Part shown: in pieces, positions 6,836 through 19,373 of the stretch
Layout: every line of letters begins with the position of its first letter
How positions within the stretch are numbered: the first letter of the stretch is position 1
From: Agrobacterium albertimagni AOL15
GTDB taxonomy: Bacteria > Pseudomonadota > Alphaproteobacteria > Rhizobiales > Rhizobiaceae
Direction of reading: 5' to 3'
DNA: 64,000 nt
Assembly: GCF_000300855.1 (NCBI RefSeq)
Contig: NZ_ALJF01000008.1
Location: 186,001-250,000 of the forward strand
Program-made: the position numbers and the translations under genes
Notes under the pieces: model-generated
Told to the model about the DNA's origin: nothing
The model's database searches: none
What the model saw: only the letters and a program-made list of their open reading frames with translations

Positions 6836-9460
6836 ATGACACGAAAGCAGTATGATCGAGATGGAGACGGCCCGCTGGTCGATCGCCGTAATGGCGTCGG
6901 CATGGCGTTGCGCATCCTGCTGCTGGCCCTTGCCCTGATCGCCGCATCCGCCGCCTTCATCTTTTTCCGCGACCAGCTCGACAATCAGGTCGTGCTTGGC
7001 GTTCTCGGTATCCTGGCGATGATGGGGATCTTCTTCATCGTCTCGGCAGTGATCGGTTTCATCGAGGTGATGCCGCAGTCGAACAGCGACACGCTGGCCC
7101 GCCGTTTCCTGTCTAGCCAGCCGGATGGCACGCTGATCACCGATAGCGAAGGCCGCATCGTCTTCGCCAATGTGGCCTATGGCACGATGACAGGTGCGCG
7201 CAAGGCAACCGAGGTGCAGACGCTCGAAGCGCTGCTCTCGCGCTACCGCGAATCGAGCGAGGCGCTCTACCGTCTGACCAATGGTCTGCGGGAAGGTCGC
7301 GACAGCTACGAGGAATTCCGGCTGCTGAAGCCGCTCGGCAATCAGACGGGCAACGGCTCGGGTGCCCACTGGTACCGGCTGAAGGCGCGGTTGTTGCCCG
7401 GCGAGGGACGCGGCAAGCCGCTGCATGTCTGGCAGATATCGGACATCACCGCCGAGCGTGACGATCAGGAGCGCTTCTTCAAGGAATTGCAGCACGCGAT
7501 CGACTATCTCGATCATGCGCCGGCCGGTTTCTTCTCCGCCGGTCGCAAGGGCGAGATCTACTATCTGAACGCGACGCTTGCCGAGTGGCTCGGGGTCGAT
7601 CTCACACAGTTCAATCCGGGATCGATGACGATCTCGGATCTCGTGGCCGGGGAAGGCATGGCGCTGATCGATTCGGTGCAGGCCGAACCGGGCCAGGCCC
7701 GCACGGAAACCCTCGACCTCGATCTCAGGCGCGTGAACGGCCAGAGCCTGCCCGTGCGCCTCGTTCACCGCGTCCGGGCCGCCCGCGACGGGGCGCCGGG
7801 CGAGAGCCGTTCGATCGTACTCGCGCGGAGCCAGAGCGAGAACGGCGACCAATCCGATTCGGTCGCCTCAATGCGGTTCACCCGCTTCTTTAACAATACG
7901 CCGATGGCGATCGCCTCCGTCGACGGCGAGGGCCGGATCCTCAGGACCAACGCCCCGTTCATGAAGCTCTTTGCCGATATCATCTCGCGCGACGAGATCG
8001 AACGGCACGGGCTGATCGAGGTGGTGCTTCACGAAAGCGAACGCGAGGGCTTCCGGGGCGCGCTCGCTGCCGCCATGGACCGCCAGGTCGACATTTCGCC
8101 GATCGACAGCCGTCATCCGACGAATGACGTCAGGCATTTCCGCTTCTACGTGAACGCCGTCATCGACCAGAGCGATGAGGCGCCGGAAGAGGCGGCGATC
8201 GTCTATGCCGTCGATGTGACCGACCAAAAGGCGCTCGAGGCGCAGATGGCGCAGACGCAGAAGATGAATGCGGTTGGCACACTCGCCGGCGGCATCGCGC
8301 ATGACTTCAACAACGTGCTGACGGCGATCCTTCTGTCTTCCGACCACCTGCTTCTGCAGGCGCGGCCATCGGATGCGAGCTTTGCCGACCTCATGGAGAT
8401 CAAGCGCAATGCCAATCGTGCCGCCGTGCTGGTGCGGCAATTGCTCGCCTTCTCGCGCAAGCAGACGATGCGCCCGAGCGTCTTGAACCTCACCGACGTG
8501 ATCGGCGACTTGAGAATGCTGGTCGATCGCTTGATTTCGGGCACGAATGTCAAGCTCAAGGTCGATTACGGCCGCGATCTCTGGCCGGTGAAAACAGACC
8601 TGTCGCAGTTCGAGCAGGTGCTCATCAATCTCTGCGTCAATGCGCGCGATGCGATGCCCGATGGTGGTTCGATCACCGTGTCGACCCACAACATCACTGC
8701 CGAGCAGGCCGAAGGCTTCGGTTATCGCGGTCTGCCGCCGGAAGACATGGTGCTGGTCGAGGTTGCCGACAATGGCACCGGTATTGCGCCCGAGATCATG
8801 GACAAGATCTTCGAGCCCTTCTTCACGACGAAGGAAGTCGGCAAGGGTACGGGCCTTGGGCTTGCCATGGTCTACGGCATCGTCAAGCAGTCCGGCGGCT
8901 ACATCTATCCCGAGTCCGAGGTGGGCAAGGGGACGACCTTCCGCATCTTCCTGCCGCGCCATGTGCCCGAGGTGCAGCCGGTTGCTGAAGGGCAAGCCGT
9001 CAACGCGACCGTCAATGGTGACACCATCACGGTCGCCCCGGCTAAAGGGGCAGCCGAGGCCCAGGAGACGCCGGATCTCACCGGCAAGTCTGCCGTCGTT
9101 CTGCTCGTCGAAGACGAAGAGGCGGTGCGGCGTGGCGGCAAACGCATGCTGGAGACGCGCGGCTACACTGTTCACGAGGCTGGATCCGGTGTCGAGGCGC
9201 TCGACATCATGGAAGAGCTGGATGGCGAGGTGGACATCGTGGTCTCCGACGTCGTCATGCCGGAAATGGACGGCCCCACCCTTCTCACCGAACTGCGCAA
9301 AAAATATCCGGATCTGAAGTTCATCTTCGTCTCGGGTTATGCCGAGGACGCCTTTGCCCGCAATCTGCCGGCTGATGCCAAGTTCGGCTTCCTGCCCAAG
9401 CCCTTCTCGCTGAAGCAGCTGGCTGTGGCAGTCCGCGAAATGCTGGATGGCGAGAGCTGA
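6836..9460 (+). CDS. cckA: cell-cycle hybrid histidine kinase CckA
   Basis: 874 residues. Two N-terminal membrane helices (about 24-44 and 52-75) are followed by PAS-like sensor regions ('[21 protein letters not shown]', a second near '[20 protein letters not shown]', a third near '[16 protein letters not shown]'). The HisKA segment '[13 protein letters not shown]' has the phospho-accepting His at 489. The ATPase domain has the N box '[10 protein letters not shown]' and G boxes 'DNGTGI' and 'GKGTGLGL'. A C-terminal receiver carries phospho-Asp 805 in '[12 protein letters not shown]'. CckA phosphorylates CtrA through ChpT and switches to phosphatase under DivL and c-di-GMP control. The ATG at 6836 follows AGAGG; an upstream in-frame GTG/ATG extension from 6635 lacks conservation. 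Strong bidirectional terminator downstream. Confidence 0.95.
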   Translation: MTRKQYDRDGDGPLVDRRNGVGMALRILLLALALIAASAAFIFFRDQLDNQVVLGVLGILAMMGIFFIVSAVIGFIEVMPQSNSDTLARRFLSSQPDGTLITDSEGRIVFANVAYGTMTGARKATEVQTLEALLSRYRESSEALYRLTNGLREGRDSYEEFRLLKPLGNQTGNGSGAHWYRLKARLLPGEGRGKPLHVWQISDITAERDDQERFFKELQHAIDYLDHAPAGFFSAGRKGEIYYLNATLAEWLGVDLTQFNPGSMTISDLVAGEGMALIDSVQAEPGQARTETLDLDLRRVNGQSLPVRLVHRVRAARDGAPGESRSIVLARSQSENGDQSDSVASMRFTRFFNNTPMAIASVDGEGRILRTNAPFMKLFADIISRDEIERHGLIEVVLHESEREGFRGALAAAMDRQVDISPIDSRHPTNDVRHFRFYVNAVIDQSDEAPEEAAIVYAVDVTDQKALEAQMAQTQKMNAVGTLAGGIAHDFNNVLTAILLSSDHLLLQARPSDASFADLMEIKRNANRAAVLVRQLLAFSRKQTMRPSVLNLTDVIGDLRMLVDRLISGTNVKLKVDYGRDLWPVKTDLSQFEQVLINLCVNARDAMPDGGSITVSTHNITAEQAEGFGYRGLPPEDMVLVEVADNGTGIAPEIMDKIFEPFFTTKEVGKGTGLGLAMVYGIVKQSGGYIYPESEVGKGTTFRIFLPRHVPEVQPVAEGQAVNATVNGDTITVAPAKGAAEAQETPDLTGKSAVVLLVEDEEAVRRGGKRMLETRGYTVHEAGSGVEALDIMEELDGEVDIVVSDVVMPEMDGPTLLTELRKKYPDLKFIFVSGYAEDAFARNLPADAKFGFLPKPFSLKQLAVAVREMLDGES

Positions 9461-9484
9461 GGCTTTTCGTGACTGTCCATCAAC

Positions 9485-9520
9485 AAAGAAGCCCGCCGGA
9501 GCGATCCGGCGGGCTTCTTT
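9485..9520. terminator. bidirectional terminator between cckA and psuG
   Basis: Perfect 16-base inverted repeat (9485-9500 and 9505-9520) with a GCGA loop. The arms end in AAAG and CTTT, so a U-rich tail is produced in both directions. It separates the convergent cckA and psuG genes. Confidence 0.92.
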
Positions 9521-9541
9521 GTTTGACGTGAGTTTGGCCGA

Positions 9542-10468
9542 TCAGCCGTTCATGGCAACCGCTATCTCGGCGGCCAGACGGGCATTGTTCTCGACCAGTG
9601 CGATATTGGTCTTCAGCGAGCGACCACCTGTCAGGTGGAAGATGTTGTCGAGCAGATAAGGCGTCACTGCTTTGCCGGCGATCTCGTCGCGTTCGGCATT
9701 GGCAAGCGCCCGGCTGATATAGATTTCCATTTCCTCGCGCGGGATCTCGTCGGCTTCCGGAACCGGGTTGGCAATCAGCATCCCGCCATCGATGCCGAGC
9801 TGGTCGCGCATCTTCTGGAAGTTTGCGATCGCAGCCGGGCTCTGCAGGTTGAGGAGGCTCTTCAGGCCCGAGCTGCGCGACCAGAATGCAGGGAAGTCTT
9901 CGCTGTCATAGGTGACGACGGGCACGCCACGCGTTTCCAGCACTTCCAAGGTCTTCGGAATGTCGAGGATCGCCTTCGGGCCCGCCGAAACGACGATCAC
10001 TGCCGTGCGCGCCAGTTCTTCGAGGTCGGCGGAGATGTCGAAGCTTTCTTCGGCGCCACGATGCACGCCGCCAATGCCGCCTGTCGCAAAGACATGGATG
10101 CCGGCGCGGTAGGCAGCGATCATCGTTGCCGCGACAGTGGTCGCGCCGTTGCGGCGCTCGGCAATCGCAAAGGCGAGATCGGCGCGCGAGAGCTTCATCA
10201 CATGCTCCATCTGCGCCAGCGCCTCGAGCTCTGCCGGTTCCAGTCCGATATGCAGCACGCCCTTGATGACGGCGATCGTGGCGGGCACGGCGCCCTGCTG
10301 GCGGACGATGTCCTCGACGCTGCGGGCCATCTCCAGATTGCCCGGATAGGGCATCCCATGGGTGATGATGGTGGATTCGAGAGCCACGATCGGTGCGCCG
10401 CGCTGTTTGGCGGCGCTGACTTCGCTCGAATAGGTGATGGGCAGAAGTGGCGATATGGAACGGGTCAT
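9542..10468 (-). CDS. psuG: pseudouridine-5'-phosphate glycosidase
   Basis: 308 residues, the full usual length. PsuG cleaves the C-C bond of pseudouridine 5'-phosphate to uracil and ribose 5-phosphate, the second step of pseudouridine breakdown in the cytoplasm. Family hallmarks are 'PIVALESTIITHGMPYPGN' near the N-terminus, 'AVIKGVLHIGL', 'KLSRADLAFAIAERRNGATTVAATM', 'VFATGGIGGVHRGAE', and 'VYDSEDFPAFW'-like 'YDSEDFPAFWSRSSG'. The ATG at 10468 lies 30 bases after psuK on the same strand, so the two form an operon. It shares a terminator with cckA. Confidence 0.95.
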   Translation of the reverse strand: MTRSISPLLPITYSSEVSAAKQRGAPIVALESTIITHGMPYPGNLEMARSVEDIVRQQGAVPATIAVIKGVLHIGLEPAELEALAQMEHVMKLSRADLAFAIAERRNGATTVAATMIAAYRAGIHVFATGGIGGVHRGAEESFDISADLEELARTAVIVVSAGPKAILDIPKTLEVLETRGVPVVTYDSEDFPAFWSRSSGLKSLLNLQSPAAIANFQKMRDQLGIDGGMLIANPVPEADEIPREEMEIYISRALANAERDEIAGKAVTPYLLDNIFHLTGGRSLKTNIALVENNARLAAEIAVAMNG

Positions 10469-10498
10469 GGGGGGATCTTCCGTTAGAAATTCAGGGTC

Positions 10499-11443
10499 TC
10501 ATGACAGGAAACGGGCCGGCGGGACAAGAGCCATTTGACGTGCAAGCTTCTCGCATGAGAGATTTTCATCCGTCGCATTGGGGCAGGCGAGGGTGATCGC
10601 AGCACTTGCCGTGCCCTGGCGCAGTGCCACGTCCAATGTCGCGCCGGACAGGCGGGCATGCAGGAAACCGGCGGCGAAGGCATCGCCGGCCCCGGTGACA
10701 TCGGCGATCTGCTCGAGCGGTTCAGGCACGATCAGGGCTATGTCCTTTTCATCGAAGACGACGGTGGGACCACCGCCGCTCGTGACGCTGCCGCCGCGCA
10801 AGCCCTTGGCGCGCAACAGATCCGGCCAGTCTTCAGGCCGTTGGGGGCGCTGGCCGGCAATCGCTTCGGCCTCCGTGCCATTCATGAAAAGATGGGTGAG
10901 AAAGGGCAGGGCGCGCGCGAATTTCACCACCTTGGCCGGCGAAATCGCGATCGCCGACAGTCCCTTGCCGGCCGCATGGCAGGTCGCCGCCAGAGCGGTC
11001 AAGGTGTCCGCCGGCAGGTTGGCGTCGGCCAGAACGTGATCTGCCTCGGTGAGGCTGTCGCGCATTGACCGCGCCCGCATCCGCCGTGCCGAGAACGCGT
11101 CGTAAAGCGCCATGTCGGCGAGGGCGATGACCAGATTGCCGTCCCGCTCGAGGACGGCCGTATAGCTCGGGGTGGCGCGATCGAGAAACATCACGGGCTG
11201 GTCGTCGAGACCGGCGCGTTCGGCTGCATCCGCCACCGTCTGACCTGCGGCATCGCCGCCGCGCGGCGCAATCAGGCGGACCGAGCGGCCTAGGCGGGAG
11301 AGATTGCATGCCGCGTTGAAGACGCCGCCTCCGACTTCCTCGAACCATTGGCCGGGATTGCTCGCACCCGGCTTCGTGTCGCCGAATATGCGGCCGCGCC
11401 GGTCGATATGGGCGCCCCCGATCGCCAGAATTTCAGTCGTCAT
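10499..11443 (-). CDS. psuK: PfkB-family kinase, probable pseudouridine kinase
   Basis: 314 residues of the ribokinase (PfkB) family. The N-terminal '[13 protein letters not shown]' and '[16 protein letters not shown]' form the sugar pocket, and '[16 protein letters not shown]' carries the anion hole and catalytic Asp. PsuK phosphorylates pseudouridine at the 5' position. The substrate is inferred from the adjacent psuG, 30 bases downstream on the same strand; sequence alone would allow another nucleoside or sugar. I chose the second ATG (11443) because GGAGG is 6-7 bases before it but touches the first ATG (11449). Confidence 0.88.
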   Translation of the reverse strand: MTTEILAIGGAHIDRRGRIFGDTKPGASNPGQWFEEVGGGVFNAACNLSRLGRSVRLIAPRGGDAAGQTVADAAERAGLDDQPVMFLDRATPSYTAVLERDGNLVIALADMALYDAFSARRMRARSMRDSLTEADHVLADANLPADTLTALAATCHAAGKGLSAIAISPAKVVKFARALPFLTHLFMNGTEAEAIAGQRPQRPEDWPDLLRAKGLRGGSVTSGGGPTVVFDEKDIALIVPEPLEQIADVTGAGDAFAAGFLHARLSGATLDVALRQGTASAAITLACPNATDENLSCEKLARQMALVPPARFLS

Positions 11444-11600
11444 GGGCATGCCTCCAGCATTGGCGAAACACGAATCGAACCGGCGCTTGCCAGGGTCTGC
11501 CTTGGATGTGCGCCCCGCACAGCCGTGCTCGCACTGCGGCGCGGAACATCATTCGAACACGCGCTCGAAAACGATTGAGATTCAACCGCTTCGCCTGCTC

Positions 11601-11629
11601 TTGCAAAATGAGAACAAAAAGAGTACATA
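11601..11629 (+). promoter_or_regulatory. recA promoter overlapped by a LexA (SOS) box
   Basis: TTGCAA (11601-11606) and TACATA (11624-11629) are separated by 17 bases, a plausible housekeeping promoter. Inside it, 11612-11626 reads GAAC, seven bases, GTAC, one mismatch from the alphaproteobacterial LexA direct repeat GAAC-N7-GAAC. The overlap with the promoter fits repression by LexA and induction on DNA damage. Confidence 0.72.
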
Positions 11630-11685
11630 TTCCCCATCGGCGGCTTCATTGCCTATGCGGCCTCAATAACCTAAAGGTGGATCAA

Positions 11686-12774
11686 ATGGCACAGAATTCT
11701 TTGCGGCTGGTAGAGGACAAATCGGTGGATAAAAGCAAGGCATTGGAAGCGGCGCTCTCGCAGATCGAACGGTCGTTCGGCAAGGGCTCGATCATGAAAC
11801 TCGGCGCGAACGAGAGCGTGGTCGAAGTCGAGACGGTCTCGACGGGGTCGCTCAGCCTCGACATCGCGCTCGGCATTGGCGGCCTGCCGAAGGGGCGCAT
11901 CATTGAAATTTACGGGCCTGAAAGCTCGGGTAAGACGACGCTTGCGCTGCAAACCATTGCCGAAGCGCAGAAAAAGGGCGGCATCTGCGCCTTCGTCGAC
12001 GCCGAACATGCCCTCGATCCGGTCTATGCCCGCAAGCTCGGCGTCGATCTGCAGAACCTTCTGATCTCGCAGCCGGATACCGGCGAGCAGGCACTCGAAA
12101 TCACCGACACGCTAGTGCGCTCGGGCGCGATCGACGTGCTCGTCGTCGACTCGGTTGCGGCGCTCACCCCGCGCGCCGAAATCGAAGGCGAAATGGGCGA
12201 CAGCCTGCCGGGCATGCAGGCCCGCCTGATGAGCCAGGCGCTGCGCAAGCTGACCGCCTCGATCTCCAAGTCGAAGACGATGGTCATCTTCATCAACCAG
12301 ATCCGCATGAAGATCGGCGTCATGTTCGGCTCGCCGGAAACGACGACCGGCGGTAACGCTCTGAAGTTCTACGCTTCCGTGCGTCTCGACATTCGCCGCA
12401 TCGGCGCGGTCAAGGATCGCGAAGAGGTCGTCGGCAACCAGACCCGCGTCAAGGTCGTCAAGAACAAGATGGCACCGCCCTTCAAGCAGGTCGAATTCGA
12501 CATCATGTATGGCGAAGGCGTCTCGAAGACCGGTGAGCTCGTCGATCTCGGCGTCAAGGCCGGCATCGTCGAGAAGTCCGGGGCCTGGTTCTCCTACAAC
12601 AGCCAGCGTCTCGGCCAGGGGCGTGAAAACGCCAAGCTCTTCCTGCGCGACAATCCTGCCGTGTCTCAGGAGATCGAGATGGCACTGCGCCAGAATGCCG
12701 GTCTGATCGCCGAGAAGTTCCTGCAGAATGGCGGGCCCGATGCCAATGACGCTGACGGTGCCGACGACGCGTAA
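11686..12774 (+). CDS. recA: recombinase RecA
   Basis: 362 residues, normal for the family. RecA forms filaments on single-stranded DNA, drives strand exchange and triggers LexA self-cleavage. The Walker A loop 'GPESSGKT' is at residues 77-84. '[23 protein letters not shown]' spans Walker B and the L1 loop region, and '[22 protein letters not shown]' contains loop L2. The C-terminus is acidic ('[11 protein letters not shown]'), as in other RecAs, where it tempers DNA binding. The start is the ATG at 11686, preceded by AAAGGTGG. Upstream in-frame codons from 11506 are not conserved. Expression is probably SOS-controlled from the box at 11612. Confidence 0.98.
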   Translation: MAQNSLRLVEDKSVDKSKALEAALSQIERSFGKGSIMKLGANESVVEVETVSTGSLSLDIALGIGGLPKGRIIEIYGPESSGKTTLALQTIAEAQKKGGICAFVDAEHALDPVYARKLGVDLQNLLISQPDTGEQALEITDTLVRSGAIDVLVVDSVAALTPRAEIEGEMGDSLPGMQARLMSQALRKLTASISKSKTMVIFINQIRMKIGVMFGSPETTTGGNALKFYASVRLDIRRIGAVKDREEVVGNQTRVKVVKNKMAPPFKQVEFDIMYGEGVSKTGELVDLGVKAGIVEKSGAWFSYNSQRLGQGRENAKLFLRDNPAVSQEIEMALRQNAGLIAEKFLQNGGPDANDADGADDA

Positions 12775-12801
12775 ACTGCCGTCCATCTTCGACTGATTTG
12801 T

Positions 12802-12834
12802 CGGCCGCGTTTCCTTCGAGACGCGGCCGGTTTT
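12802..12834 (+). terminator. rho-independent terminator of recA
   Basis: Nine-base stem CGGCCGCGT / ACGCGGCCG (12802-12810 and 12821-12829) with a 10-base loop, followed by GTTTTC. It begins 28 bases after the recA stop. Confidence 0.85.
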
Positions 12835-12893
12835 CGTTTCGGCTGCTGGACAGGGATGAAGCCGGGCGATAAAAGCCATTGATTTTGCAAATT

Positions 12894-12908
12894 GGCCGGG
12901 TTCCGGCC
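12894..12908 (+). other. short perfect hairpin just upstream of alaS
   Basis: GGCCGG-GTT-CCGGCC, a 6-bp stem with a 3-base loop, ends 17 bases before the alaS ATG, directly beside the ribosome-binding region. It has no U tail, so it is not a terminator. It could affect alaS translation. Confidence 0.4.
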
Positions 12909-12925
12909 TGAATGAAGGGCGTGAC

Positions 12926-15583
<2,658 letters not shown>

Positions 15584-15608
15584 TCTGCCTACGTTCTCAG
15601 ACAATCCA

Positions 15609-15633
15609 GGCCGGGCTTTGCCCGGCCTTTTTT
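15609..15633 (+). terminator. rho-independent terminator of alaS
   Basis: Stem GGCCGGGC / GCCCGGCC (15609-15616 and 15620-15627) with a TTT loop, followed by six T. Confidence 0.92.
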
Positions 15634-15719
15634 GTTTGAGGTTATCGAGATTTGCCGATTCCTTTTGAATTTTCTTCAGTCTTGTGTGCTATCTCACAGC
15701 CCTCTCTGAGGTTGTCGAT

Positions 15720-16970
15720 TTGGCCCAAGTTTTCCACATTCCTACGCTCACCGTTTGCCTGGCGGGAACGTTGATCCTGCTGTCCGGTTTTCTGACCCTT
15801 CTCTGGGTACAGGAGCGGGACAACCGCGCTTTGGGTCTCTGGTCTCTGGGCTTTTCCGCGGGCGCGCTCGGCATGGTGCTTGTGAGCGTTCGCGAAGTGG
15901 CTCCGCCGATCGTCGCGTTCGGTCTCGGCAATGGCCTGGGTATCTCCTGTCTCGGCTTGATCTGGCTCGGTTGCCTTGCTTTCGAGGGCGAGACCAGAAA
16001 GGGAGCCGGATTGGTCGCGGCGGCGGGCGGTGTCGTCTGGCTGGCGCTTTTTGCTTTTCCGTCCTTTGCGGCGGACCTTGGCGCGCGCATATTTGCCGCC
16101 TCCATACTCTTCGCGGGCTATTCCTTTCTGATCATCCCGGTGCTGTTTCTCGGTCAGCGGCGCGAGCCTCTGCCCGCCCGCATGGTTGCGATCGTCGCCT
16201 TCGGTACCCACGGTGTTGCCCATCTCATCCGTATCCCGATGCAATTCATCGAGCCGGTGCAACTCGTCGCGGGGCATGCGCCACTCTGGTACGGAGCAAT
16301 GATGTTCGCTTTCTTCCTCCAGGGGTTGGCTTCTGCATTGGCGATCTTTGCCATGGTGCATGAACGGGCCACCCGGCGGTACAAGGTCGCTTCCGAGACC
16401 GATGCCCTGACCCTTTTGCGGAACCGGCGCGCCTTCATCGACGCCATCGCTCGGGCGCGCGCCGATGCGGGCGGGGCCGCACCGGGTGCCGTTCTTGCGC
16501 TTGTCGATGCGGATCACTTCAAGCAGGTCAACGATACCTACGGCCATGCAGCGGGCGACACGGTTCTGGTGGAACTCGGCCGTCTGTTGACCCGTGAGGT
16601 GCCCGAGACCGCAATTGTGGGGCGCCTCGGCGGCGAAGAGTTCGGCGTCTATCTGCCGGCCAGTGTCGTGTTGCGCCAGCCTGATCTTCTGGATGATCTG
16701 CGTATCAGGGTCAGCACTATGCTTGTCGAGCATGAGGGCCAGCTGCCGGCGATTACCGTCAGCATCGGTGCAGCGTCGCTGCCGTCTGGGCCGCTCGACT
16801 TTCCCCTTGCTCTGGCGCGCGCCGACAAGGCGCTCTACGCTTCAAAGAAGGCCGGGCGTAACCGGGTGACCTGGGGTGGTCTGGATCTTCCTGCGGAGAG
16901 CCTGGATCCTTCGCGTATGATGGACGTGTCTTCCGACCTTGCTTCCGCTGCGCCAAGGTCTGCTGCCTGA
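15720..16970 (+). CDS. membrane-bound diguanylate cyclase (GGDEF)
   Basis: About 416 residues from a TTG start. The N-terminal 215 residues contain roughly seven hydrophobic segments and no obvious ligand-binding motif. The C-terminal GGDEF domain begins near 'ETDALTLLRNRRAF'. 'VDADHFKQVNDTYGHAAGD' binds substrate and metal, and the catalytic 'RLGGEEFGVYL' is an intact GGEEF. An inhibitory RxxD site is not evident just before it. It should make cyclic di-GMP. The TTG at 15720 has TGAGG 8 bases upstream; a GTG at 15684 in frame has no good ribosome site. A TTGAAT...TGCTATCT promoter-like pair lies at about 15664-15694. It converges with the SulP gene only 5 bases away. Confidence 0.88.
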   Translation: MAQVFHIPTLTVCLAGTLILLSGFLTLLWVQERDNRALGLWSLGFSAGALGMVLVSVREVAPPIVAFGLGNGLGISCLGLIWLGCLAFEGETRKGAGLVAAAGGVVWLALFAFPSFAADLGARIFAASILFAGYSFLIIPVLFLGQRREPLPARMVAIVAFGTHGVAHLIRIPMQFIEPVQLVAGHAPLWYGAMMFAFFLQGLASALAIFAMVHERATRRYKVASETDALTLLRNRRAFIDAIARARADAGGAAPGAVLALVDADHFKQVNDTYGHAAGDTVLVELGRLLTREVPETAIVGRLGGEEFGVYLPASVVLRQPDLLDDLRIRVSTMLVEHEGQLPAITVSIGAASLPSGPLDFPLALARADKALYASKKAGRNRVTWGGLDLPAESLDPSRMMDVSSDLASAAPRSAA

Positions 16971-16975
16971 ACCGT

Positions 16976-18610
16976 TCATGCTTTGCCGCATGGGGCTCCA
17001 TGGGCAAGATCGTCCCGTGCCTCGGCAAGTGTTCGCACGAAATGAACGCCCTCTTCGGGGACTTCCTGATGGAGCAGCATCGTCCTCAACTCGCTGCGTT
17101 CCGTGACGACATAGACCTGGACGCCGTGACGAACTGCCTTGCGGATGACGCTCGCCAGAAGATTGACGCCTGAGGTGTCGACGAAGCGGATCCCGGTGCA
17201 ATCGAGCACGAGGTTGCGGTGGTCATCGCCGATGCGATCGAGCACGGCGCCGGCCGCTGCCACGGCACCGAAGAAGAAGGCGCCATCCAGGCGATAGGTG
17301 ACCGTCGCCGTGTCTGTTGCGTCCAGCGGTTTTTCCGGCCCTTCGGCGGTTACGCGAATGTTCTTCGACATGTGGTGGATGAACTGCAGCGCGGCCAGCG
17401 AAAAGCCGACGACGATGCCTTCGGTCAGGTCGCGGAAAACGACGAGCAGGAAGGTGACGGCGAGGATCAGAGTTTCGCCGCGCGATGAGCGGACGAGGGC
17501 TGCAATCGCCGACTTCTCCACCATGTTCCAGGAGACGACGGCGAGCACGCCCGCGAGTGCTGCGAGCGGGATATAGGCGGCAAGCGGGGCGGCAACCAGC
17601 ATGAAGGCAAGCAGGAACGCCGCATGCAGCATGCCGGACACAGGGCTCGTGGCGCCAGCCCTCACATTGGTCGCGGTGCGCGCGATCGTGCCTGTCACGC
17701 AGATGCCGCCGAAAAGGGCCGAGCCGATATTGGCGACGCCCTGAGCGAGCAATTCCGTGTTCGATCGATGGCGCCGTCCGGTCATGCCGTCCGCGACGAC
17801 GGCGGAGAGGAGCGATTCGATTGCGCCGAGGAGCGCAAAGGCTATGGCATCGGGGAGAACGGCGAGCGCGAGCTCGGGGGTGATGCTTGGCAGGGACGGC
17901 AAAGGTAGCCCTGAGGGAATGCCGCCGAATTTCGAGCCGATCGTGGCGACCGGTAGCTGCAACAGTGCAGCGGCGAGCGAGGCTGCGATCACCGCAATCA
18001 GCAGACCCGGCCATGTCGGACGCAGGTGGCGCAGGACAAGGATGAGGGTGATGGTGAGCGCTGCGATCGCAGCGGCGGAGGGTGAAAACGCCGGTAGGGC
18101 AGCTACGATCGCTCCGAGTTTGTCGGCCAGCGGGCCTGGTTCGCCACCGGGGAACGTCAGGCCCAAGAGTTCGCCGATCTGGCTTGCGAAGATGATCACG
18201 GCAATGCCGGCCGTGAAGCCGACGGTCACCGGATAGGGTATGAACTTGATGTAGTCGCCGAGCCTCAGCAGGCCGCAGGCGATCAGCATCAGCCCTGCCA
18301 TTGCGGTTGCGAGCAGCAGGCCGTCGACGCCGTGTGTGGCGACGGTCGTGCTCACCAGAACGATGAAGGCGCCGGCCGGTCCACCGATCTGGTGGCGACT
18401 GCCGCCCAGAAGCGAGACGAGAAAACCACCGATGATCGCCGTATAGAGCCCGCGGTCCGGCGTCACGCCCGAGGCGATGGCGATGGCCATGGACAACGGC
18501 AGGGCAACGATGGCAACGGTCAATCCCGCCAGTGCATCTGCCTTGAAGCGGCCGAGGCCGTAGCCTTCGCGAAATACGCTGACGGATTTGGGCAGGATGA
18601 CGTCGGTCAT
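16976..18610 (-). CDS. SulP-family anion transporter with STAS domain
   Basis: 544 residues. The SLC26/SulP transporter core spans about residues 20-400: 'DALAGLTVAIVALPLSMAIA' is the family's first signature, and 'GGSRHQIGGPAGAFIVLV' lies around the substrate-binding helices. The C-terminal STAS domain includes 'VLDCTGIRFVDTSGVNLL', in which the DTSG Ser is a phosphorylation site in anti-sigma antagonists. Members carry sulfate, bicarbonate or C4-dicarboxylates, and the substrate cannot be told here. No carbonic anhydrase lies adjacent. The frame is open for 74 codons upstream, but that part is Arg/Pro-rich and unlike the family, so I start at the ATG at 18610. No strong ribosome site is seen. 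Confidence 0.88.
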   Translation of the reverse strand: MTDVILPKSVSVFREGYGLGRFKADALAGLTVAIVALPLSMAIAIASGVTPDRGLYTAIIGGFLVSLLGGSRHQIGGPAGAFIVLVSTTVATHGVDGLLLATAMAGLMLIACGLLRLGDYIKFIPYPVTVGFTAGIAVIIFASQIGELLGLTFPGGEPGPLADKLGAIVAALPAFSPSAAAIAALTITLILVLRHLRPTWPGLLIAVIAASLAAALLQLPVATIGSKFGGIPSGLPLPSLPSITPELALAVLPDAIAFALLGAIESLLSAVVADGMTGRRHRSNTELLAQGVANIGSALFGGICVTGTIARTATNVRAGATSPVSGMLHAAFLLAFMLVAAPLAAYIPLAALAGVLAVVSWNMVEKSAIAALVRSSRGETLILAVTFLLVVFRDLTEGIVVGFSLAALQFIHHMSKNIRVTAEGPEKPLDATDTATVTYRLDGAFFFGAVAAAGAVLDRIGDDHRNLVLDCTGIRFVDTSGVNLLASVIRKAVRHGVQVYVVTERSELRTMLLHQEVPEEGVHFVRTLAEARDDLAHGAPCGKA

Positions 18611-18815
18611 GGTGATCGCGCTTGCCGGGTGGGGTGCGTGGCCGGCTCCTCCCGCCACACCTGTCAGGCCATTGGAGCCTGAGTCCCGACTTTTGACAAC
18701 ATGGCCAAAGGGATAGTGTCGGCGTCTTGCCGAGGTGCCCGCAAGTGGCGGTCGCCGACAGGGCTGCCGACCCCTCCCTGTTCGCGGTCGCGAATCTTGC
18801 CTATGGTGATCTTCA

Positions 18816-19340
18816 ATGAAGACCGAGACCACTTATCCCACCCTGATTGTCTATCCACGCCGGGGCTTAGCCGTCCTCTGGGCCACGACGTCAGCCATCG
18901 TCCTGTCCGTTGCCTTCGGCGGGCTTCTGGCCAGCCTGCTTGGCGGTGGCTGGGCCAGTCCCATGACGCTGCTCTATCTCGCGCTCCTGACGCTTGCCCT
19001 TTTCGGCCTTCGCAAGGGGTGGCAAGGCATCGCCACGGCGATGCGGCTTCTGGTCGAGCTCAACAATGAAGAACTGATCGATTATCGCAGCGGTCGGCGG
19101 ATCGCCTGGGCGTCCATGGTGGAACTGGCGCAGCGGCGCGTCGACGGGCTTTGGGTGATCGACATCGATCATATTGACGAGGATGACCCCGACCGTCTGG
19201 AGACCTATGCGCTTCCGCTTTCGGGCTATCACATGACCGGCCGGCGACTTGGCGCGGAGATCCGCAAGCGCTTTGCCGAGGTCGATCAGGGCGAGGATCT
19301 TCCGGATGAAGAATTGAAAAACCCGGCCACGTTGCCGTGA
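18816..19340 (+). CDS. two-helix membrane protein of unknown function
   Basis: 174 residues. Two hydrophobic helices (about 19-41 and 47-65) are followed by a cytoplasmic region of about 100 residues. The pattern 'LVELNNEELIDYRSGRRIAWASMVELAQRRVDGLWVIDIDHIDEDD' resembles the PH-like domain of STM3941-type proteins, but I am not certain of the family. It is divergent from the SulP gene (205 bases apart) and convergent with icd. Its stop codon lies inside the shared bidirectional terminator. No function can be assigned. Confidence 0.78.
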   Translation: MKTETTYPTLIVYPRRGLAVLWATTSAIVLSVAFGGLLASLLGGGWASPMTLLYLALLTLALFGLRKGWQGIATAMRLLVELNNEELIDYRSGRRIAWASMVELAQRRVDGLWVIDIDHIDEDDPDRLETYALPLSGYHMTGRRLGAEIRKRFAEVDQGEDLPDEELKNPATLP

Positions 19341-19349
19341 CCGGGTTTT
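19317..19349. terminator. bidirectional terminator between the two-helix protein and icd
   Basis: AAAACCCGG / CCGGGTTTT (19317-19325 and 19341-19349), with an inner CACG-TTGC-CGTG stem. It overlaps the last codons of the upstream gene and serves icd on the other strand. Confidence 0.85.
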
Positions 19350-19373
19350 GAATTTTCAAACCGTGGCTGCCGT

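Noticed and set aside
9485..9520. Hairpin considered as part of a repeat element (REP-like)
   Set aside because: It occurs once, sits between convergent genes and has A/T flanks, so it is a plain terminator.
18611..18832. N-terminal extension of the SulP protein by 74 codons
   Set aside because: The extra sequence is Arg/Pro-rich, unlike SulP N-termini, and no ribosome site supports the upstream starts.
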